NCBI GenBank assembly: GCA_000149265.1 | Contig: CH003313.1 | Coordinates: forward strand, 2,641,314-2,705,313 | Direction of reading: 5' to 3' | DNA length: 64,000 nt | Origin: Ciona savignyi | Taxonomy: Eukaryota > Chordata > Ascidiacea > Phlebobranchia > Cionidae | Shown: piece by piece, positions 47,701 through 58,130 of the stretch | Position numbering within the stretch: the stretch's first letter is position 1 | Layout: every line of letters starts with the position of its first letter | The notes under the pieces: generated by a model | Database searches by the model: none | The model's input: only the letters and a program-made list of their open reading frames with translations | What the model was told of the DNA's origin: nothing | Position numbers and translations under genes: made by a program

Positions 47701-50700
47701 ACACCAACTGCTTGACCGAGTACGTCATGGTGTTGGCACCATCCCATGACGTCGAGGTATTCGGCGAGTCCCATTGTAAAACATGCTCCAAGTTGTAAGA
47801 TGAAACTCGCAAGTTCCGAGGCGCAGGAACTAAGTTGTTAATCATGTTTCAAAGGACTTGAAGAGTGTTTAAGGAATACAACACACGCAAGTCGTGCATA
47901 CTTTGACATTTCGGGGAGGCTTACTTAGTGTTACATTTCAGGGGCTTATTTTTACTTCGTATTTTCAAGTATATGCAAATTTGAAGAAAATTGTTTTTAC
48001 TTTTTACATCGCAGCAAATCAGCACCACGTCATTCATGAACAACACTTACCTTGTACATTTGGGACCGTTGCACTCGCAATATAAGACAACACACCAACC
48101 GCCAATACCATCATTTCCATTGTAAGGGATAGTCTTGGGGTTCTAAACATCCTTAAGCTTTATATCGAGGAAATACAAATAGCCTAATCCTGAACTCTAC
48201 TAACAAAGGCGTTGTAATATAGGTGGTGGTCAAAAATAATTCTGGTGCTGGCACGCGGCAGTTTAAACGACTTTAAAATTGTATTTGTTGACTAACTGCA
48301 GCAGTTCTAACTGTCGGGGAACTATCAGCTATTATCTGTGTATCTGAAGTAGTGTCGGATGTTTTTCATACTGGAATCTAATTTTTTTCTTTTCTAGTAG
48401 TAATAAATTTGTACCTGATGATGAACTGTTCATTTATAATTACCTTTTTATGATAGGAGAAAAAATAATTTACTCTACTGCTTAACAATTTTGTTGTCGT
48501 TTTGTACGCGTCACTTGAAGATAATAATTAGACGTTTCCCAGTTCTACCGATGCCGATTCATCAAACACAGGAACGTATTAAGAGTCGCAAGCTGATTAA
48601 TATTAATGGCGCGTTTTGTACAGTGTAGACCTGAAATACGACCGTCGAATAAACAGCAAGAGCAGGTCGTGTTTCGCCAAAACAAGTAAAAAAGGCAGTT
48701 GAAGCATTCGCTGTTTGGAACTCCAAAGCGTATTCGGCCGAAGAATTTTTACGTACATAATATATTGCAAATTTGCAAAGTTTAACATTTATGAAGGTTT
48801 GAGGTGGTTAGGGTGCGATTTTACCCTCATATATCATGATTATCTTGTTTATTCCCTTGGGTAGGCGAAGGACAAAGATAAGGGTTATAACTAGGGCTGC
48901 AACTATAAGTATCGATAATCGCGATTATCGTTAGTACTTATGGGGAATTTCCAACATCTAAACTAAACGTCTTCAACGGATTGAAATGCGTTTCTTGATG
49001 ACAATAAAACTATAGTTTGTGTTTATATAACACGGTTAATCGTTAGATACCTCGTGCCCAAGGTGAGGTAACTGAATCCACTGCAAAGTGTTGTATATGA
49101 TTGAGGATTTTTATATATGTTTTTAACATGATAATTCTAGGCCACTGAGTTTAAGTAACTTATATAGAGATTCATATAGGGAATTTATAAAGGGAAAATA
49201 AGATTTGGGTCTGTTCGTTTTCTGGCAAATCAGTATTGGGGGTTGAAGGGTGTGTGTAAGGCAGGCATAAGAACCATTTCAACCGATATTTCACAAAATA
49301 AAAATCACTGGAAGCCGCAAAACTAATATTTTCGCATTGAATGAAAAACAACATTGTGTGAGATAAAGATGCCAGTGTTCTTCTGGTTGTTTTATTTATG
49401 CATGGGTGTTAAACTTATTAAGCGCTCACTACAGTAGCAATTAAATTGCTATTAATAAGAGCCGTATTAGAAGAATGAAAGAGATGCATGTTCCAAGCCC
49501 CTGGTAGAATGAGATCATATAAGAATAGGAGAAATAAGTGTTGTTACAGCCTATGATAAAGGAAGGATGTATTAGGATAAACGAATTCGGGAATATTATT
49601 CTAAATATATGGGAGACGTAGAAGGTACCAGCATCACAACGGAAAACGATCACCCAATCTGCTTGGTTGTATTTCTTACAAATACAGTGTCGCACTTCAG
49701 GCCATAATCCGGAAAGTGAAAAACAACATGCTTAGAAGAAATTTCCCATAAGTGTGTCATAAATAAGTATGCAATAAAAAATATATAGAACAAGAGAACA
49801 TCAATTAAGAACAGAGAACTTATTCAGATACCAAAATGAGTAAAATGGAGATATTAATTTAGCAGCCCGGTCAAACACTTCCTACCACTTCATACCCTTT
49901 AATCCAGCAGTTCCCACAACTTACCCACACTCCCTTAGTTATGAATGGCAGTTCACTAATAACATGGACTTACCTTTCTCTTCCATTGCATCCACAACAC
50001 TAAATATGCTGAGGGTGTCGTCACTTGAAGCAAATCCAAACGCCGACATCAGTGGTGTGCCAAGTACTTTCAATCCCTGGGAACAAAAGGGAAAATTAAC
50101 TGATTTAAATACTGTTGTTGGGTATGTGTAAGATAGGATATTTATGTTTATCTCTGTGAATGGGAAGACACAAGGCGCTTTAACATACAGGTAAACGTTT
50201 GTGTCACTCCCAGATTAATGGGGGAAGTGACTAACCCTGATATGGGCAAACCACAGCCCGCCGGGTATCTTATTTTAGTCTGCGAGATGTTATTGACATG
50301 TTGCAAGACTAAATACCGATGCTAAAGCCAAATTACAATGTCTTAGCTATATTTGTGTGTCGCTTGCTATATATAAGTGTTAGCATAATCACTTGGCCCA
50401 CCAGTCTAAGAATTAAACAACTTTGGTCCCTGATTTAAAAAGTGTGCCCACCCCTGGGCAAACCACAGAAAGAATATTTTGAAAAAGACCCAGAATTAAA
50501 TGCACATACTGGTATGCTTCGTACACCGTCCTTCATCTTTTCAGTGGTTTCCATTAGTTTCCGCGCCATGTCGATATAACCGTCCTGTCCCATCGCTCGT
50601 AATGCCACCCATGCTGCAGCCAAGTGACCACCTGGGATTTAAATATCAACATCTTGTGTTTTGGAAAACCAAGGGGGTTAAAACACAGACAATAGTCAGA

Positions 50701-53700
50701 TGACCTTTCGCTTAAAAGTCCGGTTACCAGAGCTTTTGCGATGTGTAAGGCATGCTGAGTTCAGCCAATGTTCATTAAGTGCCTTGCCCAATGACAAAAC
50801 CCACTCACTAGCAAGCAGTTTCGAACCTGCAACACTTCGGTTGAAACGTCGCCTACCACTAGACTAATCAGTCGATCTGTTTAACTAGTAATAGCATCCA
50901 ACCAATATTACTCTATAAGCGCCATGGTAGGCTACTTTAATAATACTGTAACCAAGAATCCTTATGAATATACTTCATCTAATAACAACTTGGAAATTAT
51001 AGTTAAATTTGTTTGTTTTTATGAGGAAACTTTCATGGCCATGGTAAAACAAGAAACTTAATTATCAAACTTGACCACAAGCAATTTGAAGAAAACCAGA
51101 AATGACAAACTATTTATTTATGAAAAAGTAAACTTATCGATAATTTTGCAGAATCTTTGCATCAACATACCAGGGCGTGTGCCAGCCATGGTTGGAGAAG
51201 CAAATAGTCCACCAGACCATGCAGAATAGGCGAAGAACTGATGTTTCCTAATGCTGCTGTTCTTATAACACACCACGCTGGCCCCCTTGGTAGCAAAGCC
51301 ATACTTGTGCAGGTCGGCTGAGATAGAGGTCACCCCTGGGACACGGAAATCCCATTTCGGAACCTTAACCCCAAGACGTTCCACCCTGGAAGGAATATCA
51401 GGGGTAAATTCTTAAAGAGTGCTTGACGGGAATCGTCATACAAAAAATAAGTCCGATAAAAATAAGGCTGTTAAAGTACTTCTTTGCTAGTTATGCAAAT
51501 GTTTATTAAAACAAATGTTGCATAACAGAGATAATTCTTAAAAAGTGCTTGACAGAATTCGTCTAACCAAAATTAAAGGATGAAAATCAAAATATCTTTG
51601 TATGACTGCAAATGTCTTTTGTTCTAGTTGTGCAGCGTTTTTATTATTAGCGTTGTGTAATAGTGAAGCCAAGACTAAACAACTTGTGTAGCAGACCATG
51701 TGAATTACCAGTCGATGCAATTTTGTTCTATAGAAATTCAATTGAGTCCATGAAAACACAAGCTTACCATGGAAGCATGAATCCACCAAAACAAGCATCT
51801 ACGTGCAGCGGTAAGTTGTGTTTGGTGGCCAACCTTCCTAGCGCTTCTATTGGATCCAGAATTGCCTGATTGAAAATTATGTATATAACAAGGTTTTCTT
51901 ACTTTAAAAAACCTTCCCTGGTAGATATTATTCAATATAATGTATTCCCTACATGGCTGGTCTTTTCTACAATAATTATATTGCAAAGATATAATGGAAG
52001 GAAACAAATCTTAATTAGTGTAGTTGGAAAAGATGGGATATCATGTTTTCCCCTTGGATGGGAAAAGTCAAGGGGGCTAACACACGGTTAATCGTCGGTC
52101 ATCCACTGGGTTCGTTTATTGAATTAATGGTTTCTACTTAATTAAAAGAACGTCTGAATCATACACAGCACACTGTAATAGCTCCACTAACCTAGGTGCT
52201 ACATCTACATGGATACAAGTAGATGTGGTTAGTTGCATCCGCCACACTTTCACAAAAATATATTTAAAACTAAATGTTTCTAATAAAACATCATCAAACA
52301 TAGCATGTGGAGAAACCAACCTCGTGCAATAAACTATTGTGACGTAAAAGAAAATTAAAAATATTTCAAAAAATTCTCTTTGTAAAAATCCTACATGTGA
52401 AAACTTTTTTGTCACTTTTTTTTTTTTTTGTCCAAGTGGATGAAATTATGTTTCTATGAAAACACTTTTTTTCAGCAGTGCCATTGTCAATGCTTTTCCA
52501 GCAGGGCTCTGGCCTGTGTACAAGATTTAGTTTGTAAGTCTCAGTTTACCTGTGGGTAAGAAGGTGCAGAACCAAGCAAAAGGATGGTGTCAGAATCAAT
52601 TTCACTCTCATATCGGCTCATATCAGGGGTGAAGGTAGTTTGGCTGACCGGGACATGTTTTATCTTGATATTAAAGTAATGGGCAGCCTTCTCAAAGGCG
52701 GGGTGAATGGTAGCAGGAGCTATCTGAGAGTAATATGGAAAGATTACAAATTGTATATTTTAACATTGAGAATATTTTTATTTGGATTCAATTCTGCTGG
52801 GAAATCTGGGAATTATCCACACCATTTAGAATATTATACAACTACAGCAGGTGCTTTATGCTTGTTTTTCTATGTTGGCAAGTGCATGTGGTCAGTTGCA
52901 ATATACCGGTCGAGCTGAATGGTTAGCGAATCACAAGTCGAATCACTACAATATCGTAACACACATACCACATTTGGATTCTTCACACTCGGTCGAAGTG
53001 CTCGTGCCATGTCTCTGTAAGTCTTCATCGCCATGAGAATGCTCTCCGTGCCACCAGATGTCACACTTCCCACCACAGCAGCGTCACCATGCAACATACT
53101 TGCTGTCATTGAAACTACTTCATTCTCAAATTTCCTGCAAATTCGGTGATTTTAGGGACAGAATAGGATAGGATAGGTGGATAGGATATTCATGTTGATC
53201 TTCAGTTGCCCATTCATGTGGAATGGGAAAAACCAAGGAGGTTACCACACAGGCAATTCTCAGATCACCTCGCTTTCAATGCCGGGTTACCGGAGCTATT
53301 GCAGCGTGTTGTGTATGATCGAGACGTTCATTTAATTTGGTAAAACCCATTAATCCACTGGGTTTAAGCAATGTCCGCTAAGTGGCTTTAAAGCTGCAAC
53401 CCTTCGGCTTTAAGGCGATGCACTAACCCACCAGACTTATCTGTCGGACAATAGTGAAAAAAGGAACCTAATAAACAAAATAATTATAATTTACAATCTT
53501 AGCTGAAAAGTTAAAAGAGTCCATAAGGATTATGAACTTCAAAAAGTAATATTTTTCAAAAAGGTCTGACAAAAACCTGTTATTAAAGAGAATTTACCGT
53601 AAGGCTGGAAAAACCAATGGGTTCAATGCATTATCATGCATGAAGGTCTCAAGGTAGGACTTCACAATGGAGACATGAGCCTCGTTCTCTAATTCCAATG

Positions 53701-55163
53701 ACAAATCACTAAACATTTTAAAGGCTTCAATCTGCAAATATTACAAAGTTTAACTTTTTCGAACCTGAAATAGGAATGACTAGTTTATGAACATAAACCA
53801 AGTAGTAGTTCAAAAAAATAGCTTAAAGGGTTAATTTGTCGTCAGCCAAAGGGTTAAAGGTTCGAAACTGATCGCAAACTAGGTTGTGTCCTTGGGTAAT
53901 GTACTTATTAGGCATTGCTTAAACCCAATGGAATAATTGGGTTCTACCAAATTAAAGGAATGTCCTAATCATACACAGCACACTGCAATAGTTTTAGTAA
54001 AACAACTGTGGGCATAAGGTAATCTTACGATTGCCCATTACGTTAACACCCCTAGTGTTTTCCCATTCACGGCGATAAACATGAATTTCTAACCCACCTA
54101 TCCTATCCTAGTAAAAAAGTTATACTTTACATAGGGAAAATAATTGGCCCTGTAACTACCACACTATGTAAGGCTTGTACCCACACCATAATTTTGATAG
54201 GAAGTTGCAATATAATTACAATTTTATAACTAATCATACTTGTAATTGAAACCTAGGGCCATGTGAGGTGTAAACATATGCAAATAAGCGACCCTCCTCA
54301 GAAAGATCTTTATTTCCATCTTTTAATTCAGTCAATTGTTGTTGCAACTCGTCTATGGAGACACCTGGAAATGTTAAATTTATTACCAGTAAGAATAGTT
54401 TTCTATATACATAACTGTGGTGTGAAAGTTGACTATGAATAATTTTAAAATCATCTTTTACATTATATTACGTAACTACATAGAGATAGGATTAGGATAT
54501 TCAAGTTCAACCACTTTGGAGGATTGACAACCATGGTTATAGTGATAGGATATTCATGTTTATCCCCCTGAATGGGAAAGTTAAGAGGGTTAACACACAG
54601 GCAATCTTCAGATTACCTCGCGCCTACCGTCGGGTTGCCAGAGCTATTGCAATGTGTTGTGTATGATTGAGATGTTTCTTCAATTTGTTAGAATCCATTA
54701 ATCCACTGGGTTCAGGCAATAATTGATAATCGTTTCATTACCTTGTGCATATAGTCACTGGTGCTTTTCTAGTGAGGTCCGAAAGATATTGATCACACTA
54801 ATATAAACCATTAACACAACAATCTCGAAAGCAAGCGGCTGGTTTCAAACTTTAAGCTGGCGGTTTAACATGATAACAGTAACAACCATGATAGTTGTTA
54901 CCTTTTTCTGGAATAGGGATAAGTTGTCCTTGCGTTTTTTTGTCCCCTGTGAAAGATTTCTCCATAAAACAAACAATTTCTTTCTTGGTGAATGACTTCA
55001 CGACGGCTCCCATTCCAGGTAAAAGTAAAATTGCATTCGCAATCGACTTAAACAATCCTGCTGCACCATTCTTCAAGAAGACATCAACAAAATGGACAAC
55101 AACCAAGCTTGCAATTATGGTGGGAAACCATGACAATGCGCAAACTGCAGCTGAAAATACCAT
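35759..55163 (-). CDS. SGPL1: Sphingosine-1-phosphate lyase, 11 exons, giant intron 9
   Basis: PLP-dependent ER-membrane enzyme that cleaves sphingosine-1-phosphate to hexadecenal and phosphoethanolamine. Coding exons in transcript order: 54902-55163, 54240-54364, 53598-53731, 52969-53134, 52550-52723, 51768-51865, 51171-51385, 50510-50631, 49974-50076, 36752-36870, 35759-35881. Frame holds throughout: 546 aa against about 568 in human. Exon 1 carries a hydrophobic N-terminal segment. [11 protein letters not shown] is the PLP-phosphate loop, LPLHVDAC precedes the cofactor region, and [10 protein letters not shown] holds the Schiff-base lysine, predicted K347 (codon 51304-51306). [14 protein letters not shown] follows. 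Exons 10-11 carry [16 protein letters not shown] and AIYGM, matching the human C-terminus. Intron 9 is 13.1 kb and contains two other genes. Confidence 0.93.
36220..36585. mobile_element. 366-bp MITE with 7-bp target duplication
   Basis: Inverted ends tggtttcactaatctgcgg and ccgtagattagtaaacccct are flanked by gcaaaat at 36213-36219 and 36586-36592. The interior is GC-rich with repeated cccgtcccgct and its inverse, and alternating gatatatcac/ggtgacgaaaata blocks. It lies in lyase intron 10. No coding capacity; superfamily unknown. Confidence 0.75.
36614..36738 (+). repeat. SINE-B copy
   Basis: Clear tRNA-like unit: gtcgtgtggcagaatggttaacgc at the A-box and acgggttcgaaactcagcccg at the B-box, then an A-rich end. 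The end of lyase exon 10 lies about 14 bases beyond it. Confidence 0.75.
37797..37856 (+). CDS. Signal-peptide-like mini-ORF, possible alternative first exon
   Basis: aaaATGg starts a 19-codon frame, [19 protein letters not shown], that reads like a signal peptide. A weak donor (gttaaa at 37852) would end it in phase 1, the same phase as exon 1 of receptor 1 about 700 bases downstream, so it could splice in frame to exon 2 at 39004. Speculative. Confidence 0.2.
   Translation: MEVVRIFVVSIIVCYFNAC
38258..38452. mobile_element. Palindromic MITE, ggagggaaactgc family
   Basis: Left end ggggaaaactaaaaggagga and right end gagcaatttccctccttctc, with a gggttag-rich centre. It ends about 100 bases before the receptor 1 start codon. 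Confidence 0.65.
38551..42732 (+). CDS. Class II cytokine receptor-like transmembrane protein 1
   Basis: Predicted plasma-membrane receptor of 508 aa. Coding exons 38551-38683, 39004-39109, 39170-39330, 39707-39834, 40117-40197, 40973-41254, 41769-41940, 42269-42732; phases 1-2-1-0-0-0-1. A signal peptide (about 1-18) is followed by fibronectin III module D1, with a tryptophan strand ([10 protein letters not shown]) and [12 protein letters not shown]. The two cysteines are separated by seven residues, as in tissue factor and interferon/IL-10 receptors, and D1 ends FRPELD. D2 begins LLPPMF, has HYWTT, and a [11 protein letters not shown] ... SAWSNVTC cysteine pair. A membrane segment lies at about 255-278 ([20 protein letters not shown]). 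VPNNL+MTVL across the exon 6/7 join resembles JAK-binding box 1. The tail of about 230 aa has tyrosines but no YxxQ. Orthology to a particular vertebrate receptor cannot be assigned. Confidence 0.85.
39338..39478 (-). repeat. SINE-A body fragment
   Basis: Begins eight bases past the donor of receptor 1 exon 3, with ggatattcaggtttatcctcg, and runs through ggagctattgtagtgtgttg. The head is missing. Confidence 0.7.
39515..39640 (-). repeat. SINE-B copy
   Basis: Ends atgtatcggtcgcgataaccaatcggccacacgac, the reverse complement of the tRNA-like 5' part. The B-box side is degraded. Receptor 1 intron 3. Confidence 0.6.
39930..40050 (-). repeat. SINE-B copy
   Basis: Reverse complement of the unit: cgggctagatttcgaacctgtgatgggcgc and gtatatgtatcggtcgctttaaccattcgcccat. 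Receptor 1 intron 4. Confidence 0.65.
42733..43816. other. Convergent spacer between receptor 1 and receptor 2
   Basis: Contains aataaa-type signals (gaataaataggtaaaataaa near 43012-43031 for the plus strand). It has short local duplications: tagtgatttcttaaaaaa twice near 43140 and cacaaaacacagct three times near 43610-43675. A hAT-like remnant with gcatgggcaaac is near 43325. No exon seen. Confidence 0.5.
43817..48150 (-). CDS. Class II cytokine receptor-like transmembrane protein 2
   Basis: Predicted plasma-membrane receptor of 418 aa. Exons in transcript order: 48051-48150, 47676-47829, 46808-46971, 46001-46155, 45322-45487, 44741-44928, 43817-44146; phases 1-2-1-0-1-0. A signal peptide ([14 protein letters not shown] region) is followed by D1, beginning [20 protein letters not shown], the classic first strands of a class II receptor. 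[12 protein letters not shown] has seven residues between the cysteines, and D1 ends FKFVPYVD. D2 has [16 protein letters not shown] and [10 protein letters not shown] membrane segment is at about 269-289. MPPSL+MIVM spans the exon 6/7 join like box 1 of receptor 1. The tail of about 110 aa has YLSQ (codons at 44000-44011), a YxxQ-type STAT3 docking motif, and DYILYVEE. The paralogous box at the same phase-0 junction indicates that the two receptors are related. Confidence 0.9.
44000..44011 (-). other. YLSQ codons, candidate STAT3-docking motif
   Basis: Reads TAT TTA TCT CAG on the minus strand, inside the final exon of receptor 2. YxxQ is the known STAT3 recruitment motif of gp130 and IL-10R1. 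Function here is inference. Confidence 0.5.
44486..44730 (-). repeat. SINE-A copy abutting a splice donor
   Basis: Runs from ggaaattcatgtttatctcc to cgcaatctttcgcctgcag. The donor of receptor 2 exon 6 is only about 10 bases further right. Confidence 0.75.
45664..45955 (-). repeat. SINE-A copy, near full length
   Basis: Tail ttaggataggatattc, body cggagctattgcaatatgtt, head cgaaccagcaacccttatgctg to accaccaagctatgtcggac. Receptor 2 intron 4. Confidence 0.8.
47085..47340 (+). repeat. SINE-A copy
   Basis: B-box ggttgcaggttcgaaactgg, core cttgggcaaggcacgtaagg, body and tail gaaaatcctattta. The A-box part is absent. Receptor 2 intron 2. Confidence 0.75.
48151..49973. other. Region between receptor 2 and lyase exon 9
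   Basis: No lyase exon or other gene is visible on either strand. A degraded SINE-A fragment (about 49025-49110) is present. It would contain the receptor 2 promoter. I see no diagnostic element. Confidence 0.5.
50238..50458. mobile_element. hAT-like miniature element (gggca ends)
   Basis: Left end tatgggcaaaccacagcccg, right end gtgtgcccacccctg. The interior gatgttattgacatgttgcaagactaaat is shared with 19110-19145. Lyase intron 8. Confidence 0.6.
50665..50878 (-). repeat. SINE-A copy
   Basis: Body accagagcttttgcgatgtg, core gccttgcccaatgacaaaac, head tttcgaacctgcaacacttcgg. Lyase intron 7. Confidence 0.7.
53159..53455 (-). repeat. SINE-A copy with expanded tail
   Basis: Starts aataggataggataggtggataggatattcatg, showing that the tail is a short tandem array. 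The head ends ctaacccaccagacttatctgtcgg. Lyase intron 3. Confidence 0.8.
53830..54112 (+). repeat. SINE-A copy
   Basis: B-box ggttaaaggttcgaaactga, core ccttgggtaatgtac, body and tail ctaacccacctatcctatcct. Lyase intron 2, opposite in orientation to the neighbouring copies. Confidence 0.8.
54538..54722 (-). repeat. SINE-A body and tail fragment
   Basis: gtgataggatattcatgttt through cactgggttcaggcaat; the head is missing. A further tail fragment (ggattaggatattcaag) lies just upstream at 54487. Lyase intron 1. Confidence 0.7.
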
Positions 55164-55414
55164 ATCTATAAGAAATCCTATCCTTGCAAAAAAAAGTTTA
55201 ATTTTGATTTTTTTTTTTTGACAATATAATTACATATAGGTTAAAAGAACGCCTAATGAACAAGCCCAGGTGTACACTGGTACATGTTACGAGTCTTAAC
55301 GACTACCAAGCAAAATTAAATAAGGTATGTTTACATGTAGTTAATAAGTTAATAGCAAATCCTACGTGGGTCAGTTAAACATAATATTTTCTTAAACTGG
55401 CTTCAACACGACAA

Positions 55415-55655
55415 ACCATTTAATGAGGCTAAATAATAACACATTATAATGCCATTAAAATTATCAGAATATATAATTACTTTTACCAGTACCTTGAAAT
55501 TGAAGTTGAGATGTAGGCCCGGTGTAATAATTCACGTCGCTCTCTGTTGTGAATATTGGTTGAATACGTGTTTAGTTTAGGTTATTTTTTGTTTCCACGA
55601 TGAAAACACGAGAGACCTTTGATAATAATTTGGAAAACGAAAAAAAACGGCAGTC
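55415..55655 (+). repeat. Dispersed repeat shared with 16138-16330
   Basis: Blocks accatttaatgaggcta, ataataacaca, ttggttgaatac, acgatgaaaaca and gaaaaaaacggca occur in the same order as in the first copy. Confidence 0.5.
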
Positions 55656-57910
55656 GTTGTGTATGTGCATATAGAGCTAAGAAAGTAGTATATTTGCTTC
55701 GCAATTATGTTGCAAAATAGCTGATTCGTATATTTGGCGCCAACAAATCACACAACCAAATCACTTTGGTGCGACGGTTTGCTCGATTGGAAAGAGCGTC
55801 GGCGGTTCGTACTCTTTCTACCAAATATTTCTTTAACTATGTTGGACAAAATGGACTAAAAACTAGAAATCCACACATAATCACTCAAACATCCCAACAT
55901 AGAAAGTCTAAGATTCTTCTAAAAGCGGAATATAAAATATTTAAATTAAAGTTTTTTAGCACCCCTACTTTTCTTTTACTTAATCTATAGGGGCAAGCGC
56001 ATTTGGCCGCTCGTCGCTAAACCAAAAGGTCACTTTAGGCTGTCCTTTCCAGTTTGTAAAGTCGGTGCTTGTCTGATTTCTGACTCCGATAACTTACAGC
56101 ATATAATTCAGACAATAGACTATAGACGCACGGTAATACTTTATTCTGTAAGCTACATTCTATTACTTAGAATGCAGCGCATAGTATCGTGATTGGTGGC
56201 AATATTTTTGTACGTTTACATACACGGCAATATATAGCAAAGTGGGGAGACATTTCGACGCCCATTTTAATTGGGATAATGACTGGCGTTTTAAGTACAA
56301 AAGGCGGTGTAGTTGTCGTAAATACGACGCAAATGACATGTTAGATATACGTCGTTCACATACGGTTCTACAAACAGTATACGTGATCATTATACATAAA
56401 AATTATATTAGTTCCCGAAAGCATCGATTCACCACAGTTTTGTAAATAAATACCTTCGCATTAGACTTTTGTACTAAGCCTCAACATCACGTATTTTCTA
56501 ACAAATCACCCACTTGGGTTTTAATGAACATCCTTATTCTAATTCGCTTTGTTTAAATTCAACAAAATGGCAGAATAAAAGAAAACGGGATATTGTGAAG
56601 CAAGGCACATGCTCTTTTCTATAACAACAACCGTACCAAGATTGGGGGGTTTCCCATTGTTACACAGCTAAACATACGTCTACGATTCAGACGACTATGA
56701 AAAGTTTAAACCAACAGTTGGCTAAATAGTTTTAGCATGGGGCGAAGCATTACACCCAATAAATTGCAGCTTACTACTGCAGTAGCGTGACGATAAAATA
56801 ACCTGAATTCAAAATACGCTGCAATCTCTGGTAACAGGACAGTGGGTGCGAGCTAAACTGACGATTGCGCGTGTAATAACGACCGTTGCTTTTTTCCATT
56901 GAGATGAATAAAAATGAACATCATATCATACACCACGCAAGTCGCTATCACCAAGGTAGCGTTGTTAAAAATTGAGAATGCTTTTCAAGTAACCTAACGA
57001 TCACCGCGTATTATCGTTCGCTAAATACGTCAATAACTAAATAATTGCTCGCTTTGTTAAAATTGAAATCGCTTTTCCAGACACCTAGTAAACATTGCGT
57101 ATTCCCTTTCGTGTAATACGCCGACTACTAAATAATATAAAAAAACTAAGATGCGGTTGATCACCAAAATGTTATGTTTGTACACAAAAAACTTTAGTTA
57201 CGCAAAAGTGAAACCCTATAGACACTCTATACAGAGTCTATGGTGTATAGGTAGTATATATGGTGTATAGAGAGTCTGTTGTGAAACAATAGGTTTTAAT
57301 TGTCGCAGCAGTAAGAAATGTTGTTTTAGAGCGCGAGCATCGGCAAATATGTTTGTGTCAACACTTAATAAGCCACGGCCTTTGCTATTTTGAAGTATTT
57401 CCAAGCACTTGACAGCGAAATAGTCTCTCGGGTTTAAAGTGCGGAGTTTTTCGAGCTCAATATATACACAAGAGTTAGGTCAAGAGAACCTCTGAAAGGC
57501 AGCCAGTGCAAATAACGAAATAGCTTTACCGTGTTAAAGTTTCTATGGTAGTTATGTTTACCCGCAGTGGACCAAAATAAAACATAAAGATACTGTATGC
57601 TTAGTGTGGAAATCAAAGTTAAAGCATTCAGTGAATTGTAGCTGTTCATGGATAGAACACGAAGTTGCGTAAATCGTGCGGTTCGCTGGTTCCTTAGCGA
57701 CCACCGCCGCCACTATAGCTACGTTGGAAAGAAGATATGGCTTTCATTTGTTTCTGCTTTTGTAAAAGCGACTGGTATTGTATTGAATGAGACCAACAGT
57801 GCAGGAAATTCGCGCATCACAATTGAAATGTGGAATACACGTTCGGACAAAGCGAGAAATAAACAAAGAAGATGCGTTCTACCGTCTTTGATTCCAACTT
57901 GAATATATTT

Positions 57911-58130
57911 TTACAAGAACAAATAGATTTTCCCACCCAGTCAGCGGTTGATATATAAGCAGTATTAGGAAAGTAAGACCGTTTTAATGTCGAAGAGAAA
58001 AATTGTAAAGGAGAATAAAATTTACAAGAACAAATGGATTTCTTACCCAGTCAGCCGTTGAATGCGAAACAGTAAAGGAAGGTTTTGCCGCTTTTAATGT
58101 CGAAGTGGAAAATTCTAAAATAGGATTAGT
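57911..58130. repeat. Tandem duplication, 111-bp unit, upstream of dynein gene
   Basis: ttacaagaacaaat starts at 57911 and 58022. Both units continue with acccagtcagc, gttga, a gaaa/gtaag segment and ttttaatgtcgaag. Confidence 0.75.

Larger units (their letters stand above)
36871..49973. other. Lyase intron 9, host of two nested receptor genes
   Basis: Bounded by lyase exon 9 (donor gtaagt on the minus strand at 49973) and exon 10 (acceptor tttag at 36871-36872). Codon phase 1 matches across it. It contains receptor 1 (+) and receptor 2 (-), many SINE copies and one MITE. Confidence 0.85.

Noticed and set aside
48151..49973. Impression that the S1P lyase lacks its C-terminal exons
   Set aside because: The missing exons were found 13 kb away at 36752-36870 and 35759-35881 with matching phase, so the gene is intact.
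57648..57902. 84-codon plus-strand frame upstream of the dynein gene
   Set aside because: No known motif and it overlaps the start of the tandem duplication region; probably chance.
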